From Daphnia carinata (Eukaryota > Arthropoda > Branchiopoda > Diplostraca > Daphniidae): a stretch of DNA of 64,000 bases. Below, piece by piece: positions 11,918 to 21,400 of this stretch. Under the pieces are notes generated by a model, which ran no database searches, was not told where the DNA came from, and saw nothing but the letters and a program-made list of their open reading frames with translations. The translations under genes and the position numbers were made by a program. The DNA is taken from positions 2,828,679 through 2,892,678 of the forward strand of contig NC_081337.1 in assembly GCF_022539665.2 (NCBI RefSeq), in the 5' to 3' direction. The stretch's first letter is position 1, and each line of letters starts with the position of its first letter.

Positions 11918-14900
11918 CCGCTTTCGTTTTTCCTCCTCGTTCGTTCCGTTTTTCAGCCTATAGGCAAACAGATGTCGTGATTCCCTTTTTGAACGAAGCG
12001 CCCGCAAATTCAGCACGACGAGTTATTTACACAATGCCCTCCCCCTTCCTCCACTACCCTATCGCCCTGCGTGCTGCTACACAACATGAATCATTCGAAT
12101 CATCTTTCTTCTTGATGCGCATCAAAAGTCGCCACACACACACACACACACACACACACACCGAAATGAAACGAATGAAATGTAAAAGAGAGGAAAGGGA
12201 TCAATATGTTCCGTGTTGTATACTGTTGCGCCTTCGCACAATGCGAGCCGTGCAATTCAACGTTCAATTGCCCGCATTCGTTTCACGGACTTTGATGTCA
12301 AATGTGGACGCACGTTCAGTAAATTGGCACGTTTATTTAAGATGTAGACAGTTTAGATTTTTGCAATCAATTTCATTTATGGATTTCATTTTTGAAAAAA
12401 TTCGAAACGTAGGTGAAGGATCGGCTGCGACTAGCGAAAGTTCGGCCGGCTCGTCGATGTTGATGCCTCATCAGCACAGTCTGCTTCCATCGCTGGCCCA
12501 TCACGTCCACCAGCAACAACAGTCGGTGTCGTCGCTGCTGGCGTCGCAACAGCATCAACAACAATCGAACGCGCATCAGCAGCAGCAGATCAGCAGTAGC
12601 AGCAGCTTGTCGGCGTCGCTGAGCGGCCTGGGCGTCGCGTCGGACGTCATCAACGGCCTGGGCAGTTTGACGGGCGGGGTAGGTGGCGGCTGGGCCGTTT
12701 CGGCTCCGGCGCCCAGCGCCGTCAAGCGACGAGCACCGACGCACGCCTGTCCGGTGTGCGGCAAGCATTACGTCAACGAGGGCAGCCTGCGCAAACATCT
12801 GGCCGCTCATCCGGAGACGGCCCACATCACCTCCGCCCTGCGCATGTGGCCCTGCTCCATCTGTCCGGCTGTTTTTCCACACGAAACCGGTAAGCCAAAG
12901 CCTCTTTTCTTTTTGCAATTTTTTTTTTATTTATTTATTTATTGATTATTATTATTATTATTAAACATCAAAAGCATGTAGACTCGAATTTCGTATAGAA
13001 CATTGTGCAACTGCCATTTTTTTCACGCATGGCTGCAGGGCAAAGGCTGTTGGACCGGTTCTTTTTGTTTTTCTAATGGATAAGAGGGGTGGATGAAGGG
13101 GGTAGGCTTGACCGGTTTCCATTGAAACACAATGGACGTTTGTTTGGGCCGCTGCTTGTTCTCCAATGTCAATAAAACATTTTTCGAATCGGGCAAATGA
13201 AAAAACAAATAGATAGCCATACTGAAAGAAAGAAAGAAAGAAAGCCCTTTCTGTTGTGGTTGAGTTGTACAACTTGCTGGGCCGCCCTTTTTTTTTTTTT
13301 TTTTTTTTAGTATTATCTTGTATTGTCTGGCCGTTTTCATAGCGGCCTTAGCGGTTTTTTTTTGTTTGTTTTTTTTCATAAGCGGCAGCTGTATTATGCG
13401 TACGTGAGCTATGATTCGTCGCGCGCCGACGGCCATGTTTGTTGTCCGACTACCACATCCGACTTGGTTAACGTTCGTTATTACTACACCACATGAAACA
13501 AATTAAAAAAAAAAGGCCGACCGTAAATTTTCGGCCCGGCTAAAAACAGTTGCAATAATCAAGGCTTTATTGATTTAAAACACTGACTTTCTTTGAAACA
13601 TTGGCCGTTGTTATTGAACATAAAAAAAAAAAACACATGTGCTTCAGTCAATTTCGTTGGACTGGTTAACTCATAAACTTTTTGTGGGTCTATCCATCAA
13701 AATGTTCAATTTCAAAGCTTTCATCTATTTCCGTCTCCCGTTTTTGTTTTGTTTTGTTTAATGAAATATTTCTGTCGCTCTGTGTCTCGCTATATTATCA
13801 AAGAGTTTGCCTCCCTTGGCTGCCTATTTACATAATCAGCATAATGTATCATGTTGTGGCCCTTGCCGGTTCGTTCCTGTGGTCGAATCGTTTTTTAAAC
13901 TGAGACACACACACACACACACACAGACAGATAGCGAAAGGGAAACGAAGCAAGGGCTTTCCGACTGTATTATATATATATATTCCATAAAAAAAAGAAT
14001 CAAAATAAAACATTCGAAATGATGACACGGACGTGCACTGGTAGAAAATGGGGAGACTAGAAAATGGTGAAGGCGGGCAAGTTGTTATTATGTAATCTAA
14101 TGCACCGCTAGCAATTGGCTCCGAATAGCATTTTTGTGTGATTCAATGAAGTGGCGCAACGGACATGCATCAGAACGATTTACCTACTGACTTTGCTCCT
14201 TTATTTGTTTCTTTGTTTTTTACCTTGACGTTTACGTGTGTTCCAGCTCGACGACGTATATCCATCAACAATTCTCCCTTCCTTTTTTTTTTTATTGACC
14301 GTCTTTTGAAGTGACTGTGTTACCTTCATTTTCTTTATTTTTATTTATTTATTTATTTTATTTTTTTTTTTTTGAAATTTTCTTTAGGCCTATTAACTCA
14401 CATGGAACAAATGCGCATGGAACCGAAACATCAATTCGCCGCGCAGTACATGCTGTCGAGAGCGGCCGCCGAGCGACGGTTTCGAGAGCGAGGAGAATCA
14501 CCCGGACCGGGCCCTTCGGCTGGCCCGACGAGTCACCATTCCGATGCCGATTCGGGACACGGCACGGCCGGAGCCGCCGGTCTCGAAGCCGCATCGACTG
14601 GAACGGGAGCCAGTCCGGCTGTGGCGGTAGCCGCAGCTCCTAGTCCGGCCACAGGGCCGTCTTCTGCTCACGCCAGTGTCATGAACAACAACCGACTGAC
14701 GAGCCCCAGCGGACGGACAGCCGCGGGATCGGCCATGAATTTGGGCTCGTCTCAATCGGTGGGTTTCGGCCAAGGGGCGGCCATGTCGGTGCAACAACTC
14801 AACGACGCCATGCAGCAGCAACAGCAACAACAACAGGGAGGAGGGGCAGCGGCTGCAGCGACAGCGAACGGCAACAATGGCGCCGTCGACATGGAAGACG

Positions 14901-15163
14901 ACTCTTCCAGCGCGGCGTTGACGGCCGAAGAAGCCGCCGTGGCTCGTCGCCTCCAAGCGGCCGGAGTTGAAGCCGTTTTGAGATTGGCGGCCGCTTCGGC
15001 ATCGGGAGCGCACAGCCACGGCAGTGGCATCCACCATTCGTCGGCTTCTGTCGGTTACACGGATTCTAGGCTGGAACAGGCCATCCGACTTCATCAAGCG
15101 CTCGGTTTCGCCCTGCCGCAACCGCATCCGGCGCTCCACCTCCACCAGCAGCAGATTCAGTTC

Positions 15164-15225
<62 letters not shown>

Positions 15226-15256
15226 TCTGATTCACCAGCAACAGCAGCAACAACAA

Positions 15257-15288
<32 letters not shown>

Positions 15289-15403
15289 CTCACAGCACCA
15301 CCTGGTTGGTCAGCACCTATCGTCGCAGGCGGCCTACCACCAACACCAGCAGGCCAGCCAACATCACTTGCAACAACAGCACCAACAACAGACTCCGCAT
15401 TGA
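6010..15403 (+). CDS. rn/sqz: rotund/squeeze-type C2H2 zinc-finger transcription factor (ZNF384/ZNF362 family), 3' part
   Basis: Four exons (6010-6194, 8469-8610, 12413-12889, 14388-15403) join in one frame for 605 residues, ending at TGA 15401-15403. Every junction is GT-AG and phases agree (1/0/1/1). Residues below count from the first whole codon at 6012. Finger 1 has C6, C11, H24, H28; finger 2 C42, C45, H58, H62; finger 3 C74, C77, H90, H95; finger 4 C221, C224, H237, H241; finger 5 has C256, C259, H272 but no normally spaced fourth ligand. The conserved strings QLSNLQQHLRNH, HAALIGGPN and VNEGSLRKHLA are, from memory, hallmarks of the rotund/squeeze and ZNF384/ZNF362 family. These are nuclear, sequence-specific factors; in Drosophila, rotund acts in leg and wing patterning and squeeze in neuron identity. 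Gln/His and Ser-rich linkers follow, then two long glutamine tracts at the C-terminus. The first base completes a Gly codon of a TGE(R/K)PY linker, so more finger exons lie upstream of the window. Which paralogue (rn or sqz) is not decided. Confidence 0.88.
6195..8468 (+). other. intron between zinc-finger exons (6010 exon to 8469 exon)
   Basis: A 2.3-kb GT-AG intron rich in A and T runs. I looked for a small exon coding the roughly 11 extra residues that I remember between THTSK and HAALIGGPN in insect and vertebrate relatives. I saw none, but a microexon is easy to miss by eye. Confidence 0.7.
8469..8610 (+). CDS. rn/sqz: zinc-finger gene exon: last ligand of finger 2, and finger 3
   Basis: The acceptor ATTTGCAG ends at 8468, behind a run of about 30 T. 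The donor is CCG|GTAAGA at 8611, phase 1. The first codon CAC encodes the histidine that completes finger 2 with canonical H-x3-H spacing. HAALIGGPN and then finger 3 (C-x2-C-x12-H-x4-H) follow, matching my memory of the rotund/squeeze/ZNF384 family. Confidence 0.88.
9366..9406. repeat. 41-base T homopolymer
   Basis: An uninterrupted T run inside the zinc-finger gene intron, the longest homopolymer I found in the window. Its exact length is doubtful in any assembly. Confidence 0.85.
11849..11913. repeat. TC dinucleotide repeat
   Basis: 65 bp of uninterrupted TC, about 500 bp upstream of the 12413 exon. It extends the open reading frame that leads into that exon, with a Ser-Leu repeat. Confidence 0.93.
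12413..12889 (+). CDS. rn/sqz: zinc-finger gene exon: Gln/Ser linker, finger 4 and half of finger 5
   Basis: The acceptor AACGTAG ends at 12412 and has a poor pyrimidine tract; the donor ACCG|GTAAGC is at 12890, phase 1. It encodes a linker of about 105 residues rich in His, Gln, Ser and Gly, then finger 4, then MWPCSIC, the start of finger 5. The reading frame stays open far upstream of the acceptor, back to 11785, which raises the possibility of an alternative 5' exon. Confidence 0.88.
12890..14387 (+). other. intron between zinc-finger exons (12413 exon to 14388 exon)
   Basis: A 1.5-kb GT-AG intron, A/T rich with short CA and TA repeats. Nothing else is recognised. Confidence 0.7.
14388..15403 (+). 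CDS. rn/sqz: zinc-finger gene last exon: rest of finger 5 and polyglutamine tail
   Basis: The acceptor TTTCTTTAG ends at 14387; the exon completes a split Gly codon. It opens with GLLTHMEQMRMEPKHQ and AAQYMLSRAAAERR, a conserved tail block of the family, followed by a low-complexity Ala/Ser/Gly/Gln region. Two long glutamine tracts, coded by mixed CAG and CAA, lie at about 15161-15222 and 15237-15286. The stop TGA is at 15401-15403. Confidence 0.9.
15161..15286 (+). repeat. two in-frame CAG/CAA glutamine tracts
   Basis: Mixed CAG and CAA codons give two long polyglutamine stretches separated by a short HLIHQ spacer within the last exon of the zinc-finger gene. The CAA interruptions usually slow repeat expansion. 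The same DNA gives false Leu- and Val/Ala-rich frames on the minus strand. Confidence 0.9.
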
Positions 15404-16183
15404 CACGACGTCGTACTCAAACGAGACACGTAAGAATAGCACAAAATCTAATTGGAGACAAACAAATGAGCGGAATGTAAGAAGGCAAATGTTTTTTGAA
15501 ACGTATTCAAATTGTATTGTTTTTTCCCAAATATTATTGTTTATCATTTTAGCGTTTTTTGATTTCGAATTTCCTGAGTAAGGAATGAAAAAAACAAAAC
15601 AAACTCGAAAGCTAATCGTGCACGGTTCAATGTCCCTGTCTAAAGTGTCAATTCTTTCTAATGAAAAGAAGAAAAAAAATTATGGAAAAGAAAAAAAAAA
15701 AAAAAACGAGGAGGGTAAAAAAAAAACAAACAAACAAAATAAGAGTTAATAGTAATAATCGTCTATTTGTTTTCGCGGTAAAACTCACGTTCGTCGCGCC
15801 TTGACTCAAAGTGTCTCTCTCATCCCAATGTATTTTGTTACCTCTTTTCTTTGTATCCCCAACCCATTTGATTCAATCGTTTGTGTGTGCGTGTGTGTCT
15901 GTTTTTGCGTGAGGGGAAGCCGATGAAATCTGTTTTCCTTTGGAATTGAAAGGAAGAACGTGTCTGCGACGACATCCAGCAGCTTCGACAATGTCCTGTT
16001 TCTTTTAAAGGGGGAAGGATGGATCATTTGATTTCTTTCTTTTAAAAAAAAAAACGAAACAGAGTTGTCTTCTTTTAAACAAAAAAATATGTTATGTTTC
16101 ATTATACTTGTACCTATACCGGGGACTATCTGATGTCGTGGCTAGATTATTTGTGTAACTGATATATTTCTGTGTTTTCTTTC

Positions 16184-16184
<1 letters not shown>

Positions 16185-16218
<34 letters not shown>
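16185..16218. repeat. 34-base C homopolymer
   Basis: 34 consecutive C, directly followed by AT and a T run of about 17. On the minus strand this is a G run able to form a quadruplex. Confidence 0.9.
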
Positions 16219-17528
16219 ATTTTTTTTTTTTTTTTAAAATCCTGGTCTCTCTAGATGTCTCGACTCTCCTATTGCATCAGTGAATTGTATATCATAATAA
16301 CGTATGGCGTTAAGTTTTAAGGTCCTTATCCTTTTCTAAATGACGTCCCAAAACGGTTTCAAACCTTTTTTCGATCCGCATTTTTTTCTAAGCCAATCCT
16401 AGACTGGTATCGTAACACAAAACAAAAAAAAGGACTGGTGTTTTCTGCCTCTGATCTTTAAAAGAAAAAAAAAAAAAAAAATTCGGCTCATTTGATTAGG
16501 GACATTTGAATCCAAACAGGCAGACCAATGCGATACGACGACGGGTACTTGTAGACGGACACACTTCAAGAAATCAATGATGCCTATATATCTTTGTACG
16601 AAAGCAGACTTTACTTGTTGACGAGACGGACTGATAGAGCATCCGTTTTATCCTACAGTCTAGCCCTTAATTCGAACATCGTCTATCACTTGTTTTTGTT
16701 ATTATTATTACCATTATTATTATTACTATTATCATTAATAATTCCCTTTTGTTTGCTTTTTCAACGTAAACTTGTATCGATTCCTCCTTCTACCGTAATT
16801 CATTTTCTTTGCCAACAATCAGATGCCGAGCAGAGATTGTGCTCCCTCTCACGGCACACATCTCTAACCAATCTTTTTTCAACTCATTCAACAATAGCTC
16901 TCTGCTGTCCACTCCCGAACGCTTTGTTTTGTTTTTTTTTCCTATCCGAGACAATCATGGAAGTCCAGGATTCGTAAAAGAAAAACAAGTCGATTCAATA
17001 AGTTAAAGACAACACTACCTGTTTCTGTTTTTATTTTTCTTTCTTTCACCTTTTCTAAGTTTGGCTTTCAAATTTCCTCTTCCCCCCTCCCCCCCGGTGA
17101 CGTGAACAAAAAGTTTTAACAAAATTTTATTTCGCGCGGATCTCAAAATGAATTTCCTCGTTTTTGAAATTTAGATTCAATCGTTCATAACGCCCAAATA
17201 TTTTTTCGTTTAGTCTCCCGGTAAAGAAAAAAAAAGCTCTATTAAAAACATACGTACGTACATTTAAAATATCAAGGCCAATTAAAAAAAAAAAAAAAAA
17301 AAAAAAAAAGGAAAACCAAAAAAAAATTTGAATATGTGAAAATGAATGCGGAATTTTTTTTCTTTCACAATCGCGATCGTCAGTTTCGGATGTCTCTCAC
17401 TTTTTCGTCGTATATTATATAATAATTGAAAAGAAAGAAAAAGAATACTAGTGGAACTGTGCTGTCCACAATACTCAAAATTGTGTGTCTTTTATGTTCG
17501 ATAAGAAAAAAAAAATTGATTGAAAATC

Positions 17529-17595
17529 CTGCGCGTCCCAGTTTCGAACCCGCGCATCCAATGATGGATGGCCAACCCCAATACGCTCCGCGCAG
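17529..17595 (-). pseudogene. tRNA-like remnant or tRNA-derived element
   Basis: Read on the minus strand, the ends CTGCGCG and CGCGCAG pair perfectly as a 7-bp acceptor-like stem. CATCC and GGATG form a 5-bp anticodon-like stem with a 6-base loop, and GGGTTCGAAAC resembles a B box. The T stem does not pair and the total is only 67 nt, so it is not a working tRNA. Soon after the 3' end there is a T-rich tail. It could be a decayed tRNA or SINE head, or chance. Confidence 0.3.
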
Positions 17596-18400
17596 CCATT
17601 CATTCAAATTCTAGTAAATCTTGTTTCTTAACGTTTTCAAAAAATTCTTTTCCTTCTCCTGTTTAACAAAAAAAAAAAAAGCAAAAAAGAAAAATGACAC
17701 AATTTGATTCGTGCGAGCTTGAAGCTGGATCTCGATGGTGTAACTGATCGTGTATGTAAGTGATGCTAAAAAGCAAATGCCGAGACAAAACTAGAAAAGA
17801 AAAAATTAAACAAAGAAAAAAAAAATTCGTGAGAGTGCGTCGTGAAAACAAAACAAAAAAGAAGTCCCGTTTATTATAAATACATAAAAAAAATGCCTGT
17901 TGCTATGTTCTTTTCGTAACTCTTGGAAGGAGACAAAAACCAATGTTCACGTACATTTTTCTTCGGGGAAAAATAGAAAAAAAATAAATTTTCAAAGCTT
18001 TGTATTTCGTTCGTGTCATAATCCATGGTCAGATCTTGCGTTTGGAAAAAAAATGTATCTTTTTCTCTCTCCCTGCCCCCCCCCCCCCAATCCAAAAAAA
18101 AAAAAGATGTTTGATAGCTGCCGCCAACAACTGTTACGTCTTCAATTTTTTTTGTTTTCGTTTTTCCTCCACTACACAGCCGTTTGCCCTTCTCTTTTGT
18201 CGACTTGTGTTACATCATGGCCCACAAAAAAAGAAAAACAGCAAAACAGTATGAACATTTTCTCATCAAAAAATCTTATGGCTCTGTGTTCCTACATACG
18301 TTAGCTCCTCCCCATTTTTGTGCGCAATTTTTTGTTTTATTATTTTTGATCTTTTTGTTCACTGTGTCTGTCTCGTTTATCGTGTCCGTGTAGTTGACAA

Positions 18401-21400
18401 CAAGACAAGTGGAATAAACGAAATTGAAAAAGAATATATACGAATCAGCATCTCCTTTTTCTCACAAGGTATTGCAGTGAATGAATCAAGCCATTTTTTT
18501 TGCATAAATCTGACACAGGAATTCCATCAGTCTGGCAACCCTGTGAGAGATCAAAAAGAAAAATAATAAATCGAATGAAATGCAGATGAAAAGAGGGTTC
18601 ACTTTCGATAAAGTGTCGTGACATTTTCAACTGACAGGCAAGTAAAGTTCATTTTGCCCACTTTGATTGCATTTCTTTTTCTCTTGTTCGGCTGGAGGTG
18701 GTGCCATCTAAGGATGTTGCCAGTCGTACAACACATTATTATTCGGTAACAGCAACCACTTTTAACTGGCACTCTCTTACCATCTGTGATTCAATCAAAA
18801 GACAGCCAAATGCATTGCACTCTTGCTCTCCAATGCCTACCATCCAACTCACATTCTATTGGTATTCAAAGCAGACAGCCATTTTGAGTGGGGTTCTATT
18901 CTTCTGCTAGTCTGTAATACATTCGATCCTCTTTTTTTTTTCATACTCCCTCGTGCATTATTAATATAACTTCACCCTTGGAATTCTCCTTAGTCTGATC
19001 CTATCATCATCAAAGACCACCGGTGATGCATTGAGTAGAGCTACCTGTATGCTTGTACCTGTGCCCTCCCATGATGCACACAAACAGTCGTAACAGAGCC
19101 ATCACTTACCCCTCTTAAGACTCCACCGGGTGGCGATAAAGAAATAAAAGAAACAAGAAACGTAGTTCATGTTGAGCCGCCTTAAATCCTATCTCATGTG
19201 CAGTCGTTATTTTGATTGAAGAAAAGATAATGTATTAAGTACTCGGAAGAAATAAAAAAGACTGAAATGTACAAAGCTTTTTTGTTTCTTCCTCCCCATT
19301 GTCTTTTCTTTGTGTTTGTGTTCTCCTGGGGACGTCATGCATTAAACAGCCAAGCCGTAAGTCATAAATCTGTAATTTACAGATCATATCATCTTGACGT
19401 ATCAGTATATTTAATGCCAACAGGAAATACCCCATTCCTGTAAAGTGTCTTGAGTACGTCTGACGAACAGACGAAGTGTCAACAAATGGGGAACAACGAG
19501 ATCGAATGAAGGAGCACGAGCATTGTTCGTATTCATTTGTTGCACTTCCATTCCCGCCAGAAAACAGACAAGTATTAGGAAAATTTGCAACGTCTTTCCA
19601 CTCCTCATTAATTGGCGTCACCTGTTTGCTGTGACGACTGAAGGGTGTCACATTCGTTCGTATTAATGTAGTTGGAGGATTCAGTGATACGTGCTTGGTT
19701 AATCAAATTATTTGGTATTGGTATCAAATTACGCAGAAGCTTTTCGTGGTAAGTCACGCCTCATTTTTGGTCGTGGTGCAAATAATTTTATAAGCTGTTA
19801 AAATAAATTATTCTGTCTCCATTTTTCTGCATGGTCTGCCACGTGTGGCTTGTAGTGGCCGTCTTTCTCGATGGGCCAATTGTAAGGTCGTCGTTAGTCT
19901 GGAAGCCCATTTTAGTTTTTCCTTTCAATTGGGAAAACATAAAACTTTTATAATTTTCAAGGAACCCCTTGTCAACAGACCATCAGGTATTACAGTACAA
20001 CTTAGTAAATCTATTCATTGACTTTACGATGATAACTTAAATTAATTGCTGATTTTTCTTTAGTGTATTCTGTGCCCGATGTCTTCCATGGCACCACAGG
20101 CTCATCATAAGGTAAGACACACAACATTATGTGATACTTGTTGCTCGATGTGGGATTTGAAACTAGCAATCCTCTTTGAACTAAAGTATATTGGGGTTTC
20201 ACGAAGTCCGACGTAACTAGAGTTTTTGTTGATCCGTTTCATCTTTCGGTCCACGAGGGGCTGGACTCCTTAGCGTTTGTTTCTACTATTTCACTGAAAA
20301 TTATCTTGTCCTGGCTAATTACACACCCTAAGAACACGAAGATATTTTAATATTTGTATGTCCCTTTTTTATTTTCAAGGGCTTGTCCAAGAGAATTAAA
20401 GTTTTCCAATGACACTAGAAAACAAAAAGGGAAATGAGGGAGGGGGGTTGTCTCTAGAAAACGTCGTCTGTCATAAAGTCCGTAACTAACAAGCTTGACT
20501 CATATTTGTCAAAAAATCCAAACCTCCACGTAAGCTTTGAGAATTACGTTTATTTCTTGTTGAAGATGTTATATTTCTCCCACTGTCCAGCAGAACATGT
20601 TTTTTTGGTCATCGTATTGTTTGTTGTAAGTGGACAACAAGGTAGTAAAATGAAGATTCCACACATCGGGATCTTTGAATCGAAAATACCTCCAGGGCTT
20701 TTTTTGAAGGAAAAAAGTTCAGGAGCGGCCCTGTCAACAACTCGATTCATTTTTTACGGCTTAATTGCATCGAAGGGAGAACACAAGGTCTTTTATTTAT
20801 TATTATTTGATTAAAAAAAAAAGTCAGGTGGGACGCGATGGGGACAACCCTTTTCTTTTTACCTGTCATCAGGGTCGCCGACGCAAACCGACAGAGCGGA
20901 CCGGTCTCACGCTCCCGTCCAGTAGCTCAATTCCGTCATTTCATTTGATTTATTCTTCAAAAAAAAAAAAAAAAGAAAGAATAAAAAGGAAGAGAGAGAA
21001 AAAAAAAGGAACGAAACGTGTCGTAAAAGCCATGTCTGCGGAACGACTCTCTTCATCACTCACCTTTTCTTTTTATGAGCTTTTCACCAAACAACAACAA
21101 CGTTGATGTATTCATCAACACTTGCGCGAGATAGAACAGCGTGCAGTTTGGCACGCTGTGCTACCGCGGGAGAAAAACTGTTAAAAACCGTAAGGATAAT
21201 GCAACCTTAAAAAGAAAAAGTTTAAACATTCTCCTTTTCTTTCGATGTGAACATCACGCGCGTTTCGCTTCTTTATGCCAATAGCTAACGAGGAAGACAA
21301 CAAAGGAAACGAAAAATGATGATTTAATGCAGGGTGGAGAGGGGGGAAAAGTATTGTGAAAAAGAGTCACGCAGGTCCGACCAGGGAATGTATAATGTAG

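Larger units (their letters stand above)
8611..12412 (+). other. intron between zinc-finger exons (8469 exon to 12413 exon)
   Basis: A 3.8-kb GT-AG intron. It contains a 41-base T run (9366-9406), GA and AT repeats (about 10646-10672 and 10737-10769), an ATT repeat (11636-11672), a TC repeat (11849-11913) and a CA repeat (12133-12161). I recognise no exon, except a possible alternative 5' extension of the 12413 exon. Confidence 0.7.
15404..18400 (+). other. 3' UTR and downstream region of the zinc-finger gene
   Basis: No coding signal. There is a 34-base C run at 16185-16218, a 26-base A run at 17284-17309, a tRNA-like stem structure at 17529-17595, and AATAAA at 17983-17988. The last could end a long 3' UTR, but I cannot place the real polyadenylation site. 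Confidence 0.45.

Noticed and set aside
14498-15289. 263-codon minus-strand Leu-rich frame
   Set aside because: Antisense of the glutamine-coding exon; the plus strand has conserved zinc-finger family sequence and valid splice sites.
19235-19651. 138-codon minus-strand frame
   Set aside because: Starts with GTG, matches nothing that I know, and has no good splice or start context. Left unassigned.
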